Shown: piece after piece, positions 40,009 to 49,250 of the stretch
How positions within the stretch are numbered: position 1 is the stretch's first letter
How the letters are laid out: each line of letters starts with the position of its first letter
Assembly (NCBI GenBank): GCA_020636495.1
Contig: JACJXQ010000008.1
Span: 1,488,001-1,552,000 of the forward strand
Direction of reading: 5' to 3'
DNA length: 64,000 nucleotides
From: Chitinophagales bacterium
Lineage (GTDB): Bacteria > Bacteroidota > Bacteroidia > Chitinophagales > Chitinophagaceae
Made by a program: the position numbers and the translations under genes
The notes under the pieces: model-generated
Told to the model about the DNA's origin: nothing
The model's database searches: none
Seen by the model: the letters and a program-made list of their open reading frames with translations, nothing else

Positions 40009-41439
40009 ATGAAGAACGATAAAGGTAACCACCTGTATATAGCCATAGCTGAGGATATAGAACAGCGCATTATGAGTAACGTACTACCCATTGGCGAAAA
40101 GCTGCCCAGCGTGCGTGCCCTGAGCAAGATGCATGATGTGAGCATGAGTACCAGCCTACAGGCTTATTACCACCTGGAGGGCAAAGGGCTGATAGAGGCA
40201 AGGCCGCAATCAGGATATTTCGTTCGGTTCAATCCCTCCCGTTTCCCTAAAAAGGTAGAGAAGAGTAACCCTAGTCTTACGGCGAAAGCCAAGAGCGTGG
40301 AGGCCATCATTTCAGAAGTGTATGACGATTTCGCCATGCCGGATACCACACGTTTTTCACTCAGTGTTCCCGCACCGGAGTTATTGCCTATAGCCAAGCT
40401 AAACAAAGCTATGGTGCAGGCTATGCGCGAACTGCCCGCCAGTGGTACTTCATACGAAACGATACAGGGTAATGAGTCGTTGCGCAGGCAGATTGCCAAA
40501 TCATCTATAGAGTGGGGCGGCCATTTGCAACCTGATGATATTATTACTACTGCGGGATGTATGAATGCCATTGCTTATTGCCTGCTGTCACTTACCAAAC
40601 CGGGTGATATCATTGCCGTAGAAAGCCCTACTTATTTTGGCGTACTCCGTTTTGCGGAAAGCATAGGCCTGAAGGTGTTGGAGTTGCCAACAGACCCCGA
40701 CACGGGTGTAGACCCCGCCGACCTGGAAAAAGCACTGAATAAGTATGATATCAAAGCTTGTTTCTTTGTTACCAACTTCAGCAACCCCCTCGGCTACTGT
40801 ATGCCCGATGACCAGAAGGAAGCGCTGGTAAAACTGCTGGCCAAACATGGTGTGCCACTTATTGAAGATGACCTGTATGGTGATGTATACTTTGGTAAAC
40901 AACGCCCCCGATCCTGCAAGAGTTTTGATGAAGAAGGCAATGTGCTTTGGTGTGGTTCAATATCCAAGACGCTTGCACCGGGTTTCAGGGTAGGCTGGGT
41001 AGCACCCGGCAAGTACCATAAAAAGATCAAGCGCCTGAAATTATACAACAGTATTACGTCGGCCACACCACAGCAGGCGGCAATAGCCAACTTTATGGCA
41101 GAGGGGCGCTACCACCACCATATGCGTAAACTACGGCAGACACTACATGCCAACGGGCTGCAATTCATCCGTGCGATTGATGAATATTTTCCCGAAGGTA
41201 TTAAGATGAACAGCCCGCAGGGTGGGTATATCCTATGGCTGGAACTGGATAAAAAGATAGATACCTACAACCTGTACCGCGAAGCCATACAACACAAAAT
41301 AAGCATCGCCCCGGGTACTATGTTTACCCTGCAGGAAAGGTACGGCAATTGTATGCGCATCAGCTACGGTATGCCATGGGATGATAAAGTAGACAAAGCC
41401 CTTAAAACACTGGGTAGACTTGTTAAGGGGATGATGTAA
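40009..41439 (+). CDS. MocR-type regulator (GntR domain fused to aminotransferase)
   Basis: 476 residues. Residues ~8-75 are a GntR winged helix (YIAIAEDIEQRIMSNVLPIGEKLPSVRALSKMHDVS, GKGLIEARPQSGYFV). The rest is a fold-type I aminotransferase with TTAGCMNAIAYCLLSLTKPGD, FFVTNFSNPLGYC, the Asp in LIEDDLYGD and the PLP lysine in SISKTLAPGFRVGW. MocR proteins regulate neighbouring genes using PLP or an amino acid. The divergent EamA exporter and ilvE are the likely targets. Confidence 0.92.
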   Translation: MKNDKGNHLYIAIAEDIEQRIMSNVLPIGEKLPSVRALSKMHDVSMSTSLQAYYHLEGKGLIEARPQSGYFVRFNPSRFPKKVEKSNPSLTAKAKSVEAIISEVYDDFAMPDTTRFSLSVPAPELLPIAKLNKAMVQAMRELPASGTSYETIQGNESLRRQIAKSSIEWGGHLQPDDIITTAGCMNAIAYCLLSLTKPGDIIAVESPTYFGVLRFAESIGLKVLELPTDPDTGVDPADLEKALNKYDIKACFFVTNFSNPLGYCMPDDQKEALVKLLAKHGVPLIEDDLYGDVYFGKQRPRSCKSFDEEGNVLWCGSISKTLAPGFRVGWVAPGKYHKKIKRLKLYNSITSATPQQAAIANFMAEGRYHHHMRKLRQTLHANGLQFIRAIDEYFPEGIKMNSPQGGYILWLELDKKIDTYNLYREAIQHKISIAPGTMFTLQERYGNCMRISYGMPWDDKVDKALKTLGRLVKGMM

Positions 41440-41476
41440 AAATATTTGTGATACCTTCGCAACCCAACAATAACAC

Positions 41477-41893
41477 ATGCCTGAATTAGTTATCAACCGT
41501 TCGTCCGATTTTATCAATAAGTACAAAGACATCAAAATAATGGTGGACGGCAATGCCATTGGCACTATAGCTGATGGGGAAACAAAAGTATTTACCATAC
41601 CCGCAGGTGAACATACTATAAGAGCCAAAATGGACTGGCGAGGCAGTGTTGAAAGAAAGCTAACGGTTAAGGAAAGTGGTAAAGTGACGTTTAAACTGGC
41701 AGGCTTTAAAGGACAAAAGCTGACATTGATACTGCTGGCAATAGCTGTTCTGTCCACCTTTGTATTGCCCCGGAGTACCGAGGTTTATATCCGTTCAGGT
41801 ATATTATTGGTTTGTGTGGGTAGTATACTCGGCTATATGTCTTACCTCTATACTTTTGGCCGCAACAAGTACCTTACATTAGAACAGGAATAA
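41477..41893 (+). CDS. PEGA-like small membrane protein
   Basis: 138 residues. The first part (IMVDGNAIGTIADGETKVFTIPAGEHTIRAKMDWRGS) reads like a PEGA beta-domain, then two membrane helices (LTLILLAIAVLSTFVLP and SGILLVCVGSILGYMSYLY). No signal peptide, so the PEGA-like part is probably cytoplasmic. Function unknown. A TACCTTCG box lies at 41452-41459, 7 of 8 with the consensus. Confidence 0.75.
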   Translation: MPELVINRSSDFINKYKDIKIMVDGNAIGTIADGETKVFTIPAGEHTIRAKMDWRGSVERKLTVKESGKVTFKLAGFKGQKLTLILLAIAVLSTFVLPRSTEVYIRSGILLVCVGSILGYMSYLYTFGRNKYLTLEQE

Positions 41894-41895
41894 AA

Positions 41896-42333
41896 CTATT
41901 GCTTCTTTTTAGTGAACTTATAATGCGTCTGCCCGAACCCGGCAGCCTTGTAAAATTCATGCGATTCCGTTCTGCGAAAACCACTGGCTACCTCCAGCAT
42001 ATCATATTCTTTATCAGCTAAAATACCTTCAAGGTGTGCTACCAGCAGCTTACCTATTCCTTTGCCCCTGTATGCTGTGTCAACAAACAGCTCCTGTATT
42101 TCGTACACATAATTAAGGTGGTGCAGCAGCAACTGCCCGTGACAACTCAGGTAACCAACAGGTACACCATTATCAATAGCAAGCAGGTAATGATACTTAC
42201 TGTTGCCGATGTTCTCGGTATAATACTCCCCGAAAAGCACCCTGTCAAATACCATGTCTTCCAGCTCGCAAACAAAGCGGTACACGTTGTCAACATCAGC
42301 GGCAGTGGCTTTTCTTATCTGTATGTTACTCAT
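41896..42333 (-). CDS. GNAT-family N-acetyltransferase
   Basis: 145 residues, opening IRKATAADVDNVYRFVCELED and with motif A FVDTAYRGKGIGKLLVAHLEGILADKE followed by FRRTESHEFYKAAGF. Typical small-substrate or protein acetyltransferase; target unknown. It is convergent with the PEGA-like gene, with only 2 bp between the stops. Confidence 0.88.
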   Translation of the reverse strand: MSNIQIRKATAADVDNVYRFVCELEDMVFDRVLFGEYYTENIGNSKYHYLLAIDNGVPVGYLSCHGQLLLHHLNYVYEIQELFVDTAYRGKGIGKLLVAHLEGILADKEYDMLEVASGFRRTESHEFYKAAGFGQTHYKFTKKKQ

Positions 42334-42475
42334 ATGTTATCGTATGCTAATTTACATGTTCCCCATCCATGTACATCATTGCATTAGTAATTTTTTTTTT
42401 TAATATCAAGGTGAAAAACACCCTATAACAGGTAAGGTATAATGAGTATGTTTATGCTATCAAAATACACATACA

Positions 42476-43306
42476 ATGATGAGGAGCATAACTATCACTT
42501 TTTGCCTGTTATTTACAATTGCGGCGTCAGCTCAAACACCCATACTGAAACTTGACTACAGCAAGACGGATGGTAGTCAGAAGTCTGACAGGTCATATGC
42601 GTTGTTCAATTCAGGGCCAAAAGCAGATTTTAGTCCCACCTCGCTCAATAAATATATTTACGACCAGGGTACATTCGATGTATTACGTTCCGTATCGGTG
42701 CAAACATTGGGTAGTGCTACACATATCTATTCAGAGTTTGGCAGTTTTTTGTTCGGCCCGGTGCGTATGGGTATCGGCGGTTCGTTCTCTACCACGGGCG
42801 ATACAACCGAAGACGCAGCTATTGCTACCAGCCTGGAGCGTATCATGAATGCGGGCGGTTCGCTCAATTTCAATTTCCTGATGCCTTTGTATTTTCACCG
42901 CTCTGCCAATGACCAGTTGCATTTCGGTTTTTTTGCACAAACCGTTTGGGGTATTAACCCGAATATAAATGATAGCACGGGACAAACATCCTATGCCTCA
43001 TCCGACCTCAATTTTATCAACCACACAGGTCTGGCTATGCAGCTCTACATCAGCAGCAACAACCAGAAAGCAAGACTGTATTTCGAAGTGCCGGTACATT
43101 ATGTATGGGGCAACTCGGCGGCTGAATTACATATACCTGATTATACGGCTATCAAGTTAAAGGCCGGCGTCATTATAGTCGATATGATCAGCTTCTATAT
43201 TTCAGGGCCTTTATATGCTACTACCGGCAGGGTACAACGTGCGCCTTTTGCCATGTCTGTACAGGTGTCGCCATCTGTTATCGCCAAGCAACTCAATGCT
43301 AAGTAG
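42476..43306 (+). CDS. Probable outer membrane protein, unknown
   Basis: 276 residues with a signal peptide ending in IAASAQ. The rest alternates polar and aromatic residues (ATHIYSEFGSFLFGPVRMGIGGSF, LNFNFLMPLYFHRS, QLHFGFFAQTVWGIN, ARLYFEVPVHYVWG), which suggests a beta-barrel of perhaps 10-12 strands. No named family recognised. A second ATG lies one codon downstream. A TATGTTTA box about 25 nt upstream is a possible promoter. Confidence 0.75.
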   Translation: MMRSITITFCLLFTIAASAQTPILKLDYSKTDGSQKSDRSYALFNSGPKADFSPTSLNKYIYDQGTFDVLRSVSVQTLGSATHIYSEFGSFLFGPVRMGIGGSFSTTGDTTEDAAIATSLERIMNAGGSLNFNFLMPLYFHRSANDQLHFGFFAQTVWGINPNINDSTGQTSYASSDLNFINHTGLAMQLYISSNNQKARLYFEVPVHYVWGNSAAELHIPDYTAIKLKAGVIIVDMISFYISGPLYATTGRVQRAPFAMSVQVSPSVIAKQLNAK

Positions 43307-43339
43307 GAATACTTTATTCGTATTTGGTAACTTTAGCAA

Positions 43340-44434
43340 ATGGCAGGATATGGCACATTGCTGATGGTTATGCTTGTAGCGTTGAACACTATTTCGGCGC
43401 AACCGGGTGTAGAGGGAAAAGATGACAACGGATTCGCCTCGCCCGAACTGAAGGCAAAAATTAAAGAGGTAAACGCTCTTGCTATACCAACCGCTGAGAA
43501 TGCAGCCTTTCGTCATTATGATCTGGCTGTAATGTATAATGCAAAGAACGATGAGGAGAACACAAGCAGGCATATGCTGGCAATACCTCCATATATCCTC
43601 ATGTTTCGCGGGCTGAGTCCTTCGGGTATGGATGCGTTCCTGCAGAAGTTCAGGTTGAAAAATGAGGTTAAGGATACGATAAAAAAACGTTTTGCTGCCG
43701 CGTATAACGCTCCACACCCGGCTGAGTATGATTCATTCAGCAAATACTATTTCAATATTATATCACTGAAACATGTGTTGGATTCTGTTCCGGGACCATA
43801 CAGGGCAGATGTAGAGCAGCAGTTGCATATTGCTGATTCTGTCCAATCCATTTTCCTGCGTGAATATGTATTAAAGAACGGCTGGCCTGCTCCTGAAGCT
43901 GGTGCTTTATATGCTGCTTACCTGGCCGGCAGGGATATAGAACATTATTATGATTACCTGCCTCCAATGCTTGATGCCTTCAGCAAACAGTGGATACCAT
44001 TGTCTATGTTGCAGAAGATACAGCAGAACAAAAGTGCCTATAGTACATTCATGGAAATGAACTTATTGAAGAGAAACGGTTATGCATGTTTCGACGTTAC
44101 AGGCTTTATGGATGTGCCGGGTATTGGTGTGCTGAGCTCCCGCAAAGTAATGAACGATATATGGGCTGCATATGCGGCTAATTGTCCCATAGCACAGTTC
44201 ATAATTATGCGCTACACCAATGATCCGAAAAAATACAGCTACGAGGTAGAACATAACAAGTTAAAAAACTGCGGTGACAATTGTGACGATAAACTTTGGC
44301 CTATGTTTGAAAAAGCTTGCCCGGAATATTGGAAAAATGAGGATAGAACAAGGATACGTTTTGAGCATTTACCCAATTACAATTATGCAAAAGACAGGGA
44401 AGAACTCATCCTTGTCTATGGCGAAAAGGAATAA
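43340..44434 (+). CDS. Secreted helical protein, unknown
   Basis: 364 residues with a signal peptide ending in NTISAQ. The body is mostly helical and includes PYILMFRGLSPSGMDAFLQKF, an internal CFDVTGFMDVPGIGVLSSRK and a C-terminal cluster of three cysteines (NCGDNCDDKLWPMFEKACP) likely to form disulfides. I do not recognise a family. It begins 33 bp after the preceding outer membrane protein gene, so the two may be co-expressed; an own TAACTTTA box is also present. Confidence 0.75.
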   Translation: MAGYGTLLMVMLVALNTISAQPGVEGKDDNGFASPELKAKIKEVNALAIPTAENAAFRHYDLAVMYNAKNDEENTSRHMLAIPPYILMFRGLSPSGMDAFLQKFRLKNEVKDTIKKRFAAAYNAPHPAEYDSFSKYYFNIISLKHVLDSVPGPYRADVEQQLHIADSVQSIFLREYVLKNGWPAPEAGALYAAYLAGRDIEHYYDYLPPMLDAFSKQWIPLSMLQKIQQNKSAYSTFMEMNLLKRNGYACFDVTGFMDVPGIGVLSSRKVMNDIWAAYAANCPIAQFIIMRYTNDPKKYSYEVEHNKLKNCGDNCDDKLWPMFEKACPEYWKNEDRTRIRFEHLPNYNYAKDREELILVYGEKE

Positions 44435-44448
44435 GTTGCTCCTGCGGC

Positions 44449-45042
44449 TTAAACACTTTTCAACCAGCCTGTCAGGCTCACCCTGGTACGGTTGGCGGGG
44501 TTCACTTCGTGTTCCAGTTCGTCACTTTTAAAGAAAACGGTACGCCCGCCCAGCGGTGTTATCTTTTCGGTCTTATCGCCGGGGTATATAACTAAATGTC
44601 CGCCATCTGTTTCCTGCCAGTCGTCGTTCAGGTAGGTAATAAAAGAGAACTTGCGCGCGCTGTTGTTCCTGAACTGGTCAAGATGGCGTTTGTAAAAACT
44701 GCCCGGCTCGTATATCGCATAGTGAAACTCATAGTCGTTGATACCTGTATAGCAGGTGCTGTTCAGGTAGCTGATGAAAGCCTCTACCTTGTCTATGAAC
44801 TCCAGCTCGAACTCGTTCGTACTGCTTTTGTCTATCCAGTATATCTTATCGCTGCGCACCTGCATATCATATACTTTCGATACGCCCAGCCCCGTACCTG
44901 CGGGCGATAGCTCATCCCGCTGGTTCAGTACTTCAAGGTTCTTACGTAGTTCTGTGGTCAGCCTGTCGTCAAGAAATTGGTTACAGATACCTGCCTGGTT
45001 CTGTATATAGCCGTCTATCAGCTCATCAAATTGCGCACTCAT
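44449..45042 (-). CDS. 2OG-Fe(II) oxygenase, prolyl 4-hydroxylase-like
   Basis: 197 residues, cytoplasmic. The iron triad is in HLDQF (His and Asp) and LEHEVNP (His), with the 2-oxoglutarate arginine in NRTRVSLTGW; the strand GGHLVIYPG lies between. This matches the P4Hc/2OG-FeII_Oxy_3 family, whose bacterial members hydroxylate proteins or small molecules. The target is unknown. Convergent with the preceding secreted-protein gene. Confidence 0.9.
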   Translation of the reverse strand: MSAQFDELIDGYIQNQAGICNQFLDDRLTTELRKNLEVLNQRDELSPAGTGLGVSKVYDMQVRSDKIYWIDKSSTNEFELEFIDKVEAFISYLNSTCYTGINDYEFHYAIYEPGSFYKRHLDQFRNNSARKFSFITYLNDDWQETDGGHLVIYPGDKTEKITPLGGRTVFFKSDELEHEVNPANRTRVSLTGWLKSV

Positions 45043-45307
45043 GCATAAGCCTCGGGTTATTTTGCTGATATACGTTGTGGGCCTTATACCAGGTAATCAA
45101 AGGCGGCGCGAATGTATGGTGGTTTTTTGGTATAAAATACAAGCACGAGATACATTTTTTGTTTGTTATCCGTTTGAGAAAAGACAAGTCAATACCCTAC
45201 AGATAAGGTTCCATTAGCATGGTAATGGTAGCATTGATAAATATCATATTGAATATTAACCGAAAATTCAATATTTTTAACGAATATTCATGAATTTATT
45301 TTTAGAT

Positions 45308-47941
45308 ATGAAGAGGATCTGTCTGGCAGGTATACTTGCCTTCGCGTCAGCTGCTGCTTATGCACAAGCCCCGGTTGAGGGGGATAATACCACACCCGTG
45401 CTATTCAGGGATGTAGTGGAACAGTACGAACAAACGCACGATATGGATCGTGAAGAAGAATTTGAAAATGGGATCGAAGTAGAAGGGGAAGGCTACCATT
45501 ACGACCGCTGGAAGTGGTACTGGTCGCAACACCTGGACGAGAATGGCTACATGGTGTCTTCTGCAGCTAACTTTATTGAGGGGCAGAAAGCGCAGAACAA
45601 TGCACGATCAAAAACAACCGCTAACCAATCGGACTGGAAGTTTGTGGGGCCTACATTGTCATATAGTGGCTACGGAGGCATAGGCCGTGTAAATTGCGTC
45701 GCCTTTCATCCAACTGATTCTAATACCTATTGGGTAGGAACAGCCGGAGGGGGGGCCTGGAAGACCACCAATGACGGTGCGACCTGGACAGCTATGACGC
45801 ACAGCCTGGCGGTACTCGGCGTATCTGATATCGATATTAACCCTAAAAACCCGAATACGATTTATCTCTGCCCCGGCGATCGCGATGCTTCTGATACTTA
45901 CAGCCTGGGTGTGCTTAAGTCTACAGATGGCGGAGCCACATGGGGTGTCACAGGACTGACGTGGACACCTTCCCAGTTCAGGCTTACCAACTGCCTGGTC
46001 ATCAACCCGCAGGATACGAATTCGCTCACAGTTGCTACCAGCGTCGGGATATACAAGTCTTATAACGGCGGTGCTAACTGGACCTCTGTACAATCGGGCC
46101 ATTTTAAACAGGTTGTCTATCACCCGACAGACACAAGCATCCTGTATGCTCCTAAAAATGATGGTACAAGGGACATTTACCGTTCAACCGACGGTGGTGC
46201 TACCTGGACCACGGTTACCAGCTTCAACAACGCCAGGAGGATACAGGTGGCAGTTACTCCGGCCAATCCTTCGTTGGTAATGGCTGTGGTTTGTAACAGT
46301 TCTAATGGACTGATGGGTATCTATAAGTCTACTAATTCGGGCGCATCTTTCTCCCAGGTATATGTTCCTTCTGGCAGCAATTGTAATTCAAAAACGGGCG
46401 ACCTGATAGTAGGTGCGCTAAATGGTAAGGGTTGTGGTAACCAGGGTTGGTACGACCTGACCATTGCTGTCAATCCCACAAATGCTAATGAAGTATACGT
46501 AGGTGGTGTTAATACATATGGTTCTAACAATGGTGGTGTTTCATGGTCGTTGGTTACGGAGTGGTATTCGAATGCTCCCGGTGTTATGACCGTGCACGCT
46601 GATAAACATGCTCATGAATATCATCCGCTTACCGGAGAATTGTTCGAAGGTAACGATGGAGGTCTTTATAAAACACGCCTGCCGCAGAGTACTTTATGGA
46701 CGGATATTTCCAATGGCTTAGGTGTGACCCAGTTCTATCGTAATGCTGTGACCAATGCTGCCAACTATGCATTGGGTGGTGCGCAGGATAATGGCTCTAA
46801 AGGCTGGCAGGGTGGTACCTGGTACGACCTGACGGGTGGTGACGGAATGGAGTGCCAGGCAGACCCGCTGGATTCAAATGTATTCTATACTGCGGTGCAA
46901 AACGGGGAGTTGAGACGTACAACAAACGGCGGTAACAGCTTTACAGACATCCAGGATAATATACCCGGCAAGCCGTCAGGTGCATGGATAACGCCATATC
47001 TCATAACTCCCGATAGTAATATGCACCTCATAGCAGGATATAAAGAGATATATTACAGCCCTGACAGGGGTAACAACTGGATGTCAATACAAGGATCTGA
47101 AATAACCGGTGGTAAATGCTACAGGTTGGCAATGACAGGTGGCAAACATCCTACTATTTACGCGTTGTTCCCTGATACACAAGTTGTGTTCTATGCAAAG
47201 AACTATGTACACGGCGCTACAGCTACATTTGATACGATCATTGTTCCTTATAGTGGCAATATGTCAGACATCAAAGCACACCCTACGGACAGCGGCAGGT
47301 TCTTTGTTTCTTTCAGCGGCTACAATACCAACCGTATTGTGGAGTATAACAAAGGAGTTTGGACTCCGATAGCCGGGGGCTTGCCTAACATTCCTGTCAA
47401 GTGTATCGAATATGACAGCTCACTGAGTGTTTTGTATGTAGGTACAGATATTGGTGTGTATTACAGGGATACATCTACCAACAATCTCTGGGCATCATTC
47501 CAGAAGAATATGCCATCTATTGAGGTGACCGACCTGGGCATAAATTATACAACGAAAGAGATATGGGCGTCTACTTACGGCCGGGGTATGTGGAATTCGG
47601 TCAAGCAGGGTTCATATGTTATACCACCGGATACGACAGATACCACTGATACAACCAACTATGTCATCATCATACCTTATGCTGATGATGTGTTCCGTTT
47701 AGCGCCTAACCCTTCTGAAGGCCAGTTTAAAATAATAGCAGGTCCTTCAATGCAGGCAGGTAAGGCACTAAGGGTAAATGTCATTGACTTTACGGGAAAA
47801 ACAGTTGTAAGCAGGGAAGAAAAGCTGGATGGTGGTAAAAGAATAGATGTCGATGTAAAAGGGATGCCTCCGGGTGTTTATATTGTCGAACTGAAAGATC
47901 ATAATTCAGTACTTGGCCGAAAACGGGCGGTCATACGATAA
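45308..47941 (+). CDS. Large BNR-repeat propeller protein with T9SS sorting domain (copy 1)
   Basis: 877 residues from MKRICLAGI (an ATG 18 bp upstream is also possible). Signal peptide, then a ~100-residue prefix, then two VPS10/sortilin-like beta-propellers with repeated STDGGATW, STNSGASF and TTNGGNSF blades. It ends after a DTTDTTDTT linker with a type A T9SS C-terminal domain (APNPSEGQFKI ... GVYIVELKD). It would be secreted to the cell surface or outside; the propellers may bind polymer or protein. A paralogue lies on the other strand at 50981-53605. Confidence 0.9.
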   Translation: MKRICLAGILAFASAAAYAQAPVEGDNTTPVLFRDVVEQYEQTHDMDREEEFENGIEVEGEGYHYDRWKWYWSQHLDENGYMVSSAANFIEGQKAQNNARSKTTANQSDWKFVGPTLSYSGYGGIGRVNCVAFHPTDSNTYWVGTAGGGAWKTTNDGATWTAMTHSLAVLGVSDIDINPKNPNTIYLCPGDRDASDTYSLGVLKSTDGGATWGVTGLTWTPSQFRLTNCLVINPQDTNSLTVATSVGIYKSYNGGANWTSVQSGHFKQVVYHPTDTSILYAPKNDGTRDIYRSTDGGATWTTVTSFNNARRIQVAVTPANPSLVMAVVCNSSNGLMGIYKSTNSGASFSQVYVPSGSNCNSKTGDLIVGALNGKGCGNQGWYDLTIAVNPTNANEVYVGGVNTYGSNNGGVSWSLVTEWYSNAPGVMTVHADKHAHEYHPLTGELFEGNDGGLYKTRLPQSTLWTDISNGLGVTQFYRNAVTNAANYALGGAQDNGSKGWQGGTWYDLTGGDGMECQADPLDSNVFYTAVQNGELRRTTNGGNSFTDIQDNIPGKPSGAWITPYLITPDSNMHLIAGYKEIYYSPDRGNNWMSIQGSEITGGKCYRLAMTGGKHPTIYALFPDTQVVFYAKNYVHGATATFDTIIVPYSGNMSDIKAHPTDSGRFFVSFSGYNTNRIVEYNKGVWTPIAGGLPNIPVKCIEYDSSLSVLYVGTDIGVYYRDTSTNNLWASFQKNMPSIEVTDLGINYTTKEIWASTYGRGMWNSVKQGSYVIPPDTTDTTDTTNYVIIIPYADDVFRLAPNPSEGQFKIIAGPSMQAGKALRVNVIDFTGKTVVSREEKLDGGKRIDVDVKGMPPGVYIVELKDHNSVLGRKRAVIR

Positions 47942-47948
47942 CCATATT

Positions 47949-47978
47949 CATCGGCGGCAGTTATTATTGCCGCCGATG
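47949..47978. terminator. Bidirectional hairpin between convergent genes
   Basis: CATCGGCGGCA (47949-47959) pairs perfectly with TGCCGCCGATG (47968-47978). Only a short T/A tract follows, but the position between two convergent genes supports termination. Confidence 0.65.
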
Positions 47979-47993
47979 TTGTTAAATATAATA

Positions 47994-49166
47994 TTACATT
48001 ACCTGTACGATCAGGAACTTAAGGTATTGCGTGGTAGGTATATGCCACATAATAGGATGATCTGAAGCCTGCGTTTGCCAGGTAACCTGTCTGAGTTTGC
48101 GCTTGGCATCTTTGGCAGCCAGCTCAATGGTTTTGAGAAATAGGTCGGGTGGCACAAGGTTAGTGCACGATGCCGTCACCAGGAAGCCACCCGGTTTTAC
48201 CATCTTCATCCCCCTCAGGTTGATCTCCTTATAACCTGTTATTGCCTTCTGGATGTTAGCCCTGCTCTTGGTAAAGGCTGGCGGGTCCAGCATCACCACA
48301 TCATACTTACGTCCTTCTTTAGCCCATACTTTAAGAACATCAAAAGCATTTACGGCTTCAAATTTGCACACTTTATCATATCCGTTCAGCTTTGCATTGG
48401 CGGTTGACATGGCTACTGCATTTTCAGATATATCAAGCCCTAAAACACTTTTGGCACCGTAATGCGCGGCGTGTAAAGAGAAGGTGCCTGTGTAGCAGAA
48501 AGCTTCGAGCACATTAGCTCCCTTCACAATATGCTGTATAGCCCTGCGGTTATCCTGTTGGTCCAGGAAGTAGCCTGTCTTTTGCCCGTTCTCAATATCC
48601 ACGTGAAACTTCAGGCCGTTTTCATTAATGATAATATTAGTATCAAAAGGTTTAGACAGAAAACCTTTTATCTGTGGCAGGTCTTCCAGATCCCTTACAG
48701 GCACGTCATTCCGCTCGTAGATACCCTTGGGAGAGAATATTCTTTGCAGTGCTTCTACTATAGCATCCTTCCAAATGTCAATGCCAAGTGCCAGTGTTTG
48801 TATTACAAAATAGTCATTGAATTTATCTATAATGAGTGCCGGCAACCCGTCTGCTTCACCGAATATCAGCCTGCAGTTCTCTACATAGCCTATCTGTTGC
48901 CTGTATTCCCATGCTTCTTTCAGTTTGTTGTAGAAAAAATCCTTGTCTACCTGTTCGTCTTTGTCTCTTGTCAGCAGCCTGATCCTAATTTGAGATGAAG
49001 GGTTGATATAACCTTTTCCAACAAAGGAGCCGTTATATGAGTATACTTCAACAATATCTCCCGGTTCATATTTGCCCTCACTATCACCAAGCTCGTTGGA
49101 AAATATCCAGGGGTGCCCATTTACCACCCTGTCACCTATCTTTTTACGTAAGAAAAATTTGGCCAT
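47994..49166 (-). CDS. rlmI: 23S rRNA (cytosine-C5) methyltransferase, RlmI-type
   Basis: 390 residues: an N-terminal PUA domain (MAKFFLRKKIGDRVVNGHPWIFSNEL), an EEHEE-like domain and a Rossmann methyltransferase with VLEAFCYTGTFSLHAAHYGAKSVLGLDIS (motif I), VMLDPPAFTKSR (motif IV) and ASCTNLVPPDLF (motif VI). Close relatives methylate C1962 of 23S rRNA. An exact -7 box lies 4 nt before the start, predicting a leaderless mRNA. Confidence 0.92.
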   Translation of the reverse strand: MAKFFLRKKIGDRVVNGHPWIFSNELGDSEGKYEPGDIVEVYSYNGSFVGKGYINPSSQIRIRLLTRDKDEQVDKDFFYNKLKEAWEYRQQIGYVENCRLIFGEADGLPALIIDKFNDYFVIQTLALGIDIWKDAIVEALQRIFSPKGIYERNDVPVRDLEDLPQIKGFLSKPFDTNIIINENGLKFHVDIENGQKTGYFLDQQDNRRAIQHIVKGANVLEAFCYTGTFSLHAAHYGAKSVLGLDISENAVAMSTANAKLNGYDKVCKFEAVNAFDVLKVWAKEGRKYDVVMLDPPAFTKSRANIQKAITGYKEINLRGMKMVKPGGFLVTASCTNLVPPDLFLKTIELAAKDAKRKLRQVTWQTQASDHPIMWHIPTTQYLKFLIVQVM

Positions 49167-49170
49167 GGCG

Positions 49171-49178
49171 CAAATGTA
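49171..49178 (-). promoter_or_regulatory. -7 box (TACATTTG) for rlmI
   Basis: Exact TAnnTTTG on the minus strand, only 4 nt before the ATG (49166). Confidence 0.5.
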
Positions 49179-49230
49179 TAGAATTCATATGGCTCTTTCA
49201 TTTTCTTATGTAATGTGCCATTTAGTTACT

Positions 49231-49238
49231 TATTTTTG
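49231..49238 (+). promoter_or_regulatory. -7 box (TATTTTTG) for recN
   Basis: Exact TAnnTTTG ending 12 nt before the ATG at 49251. It excludes the longer upstream start. Confidence 0.55.
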
Positions 49239-49250
49239 CGCTGTCCGGAT

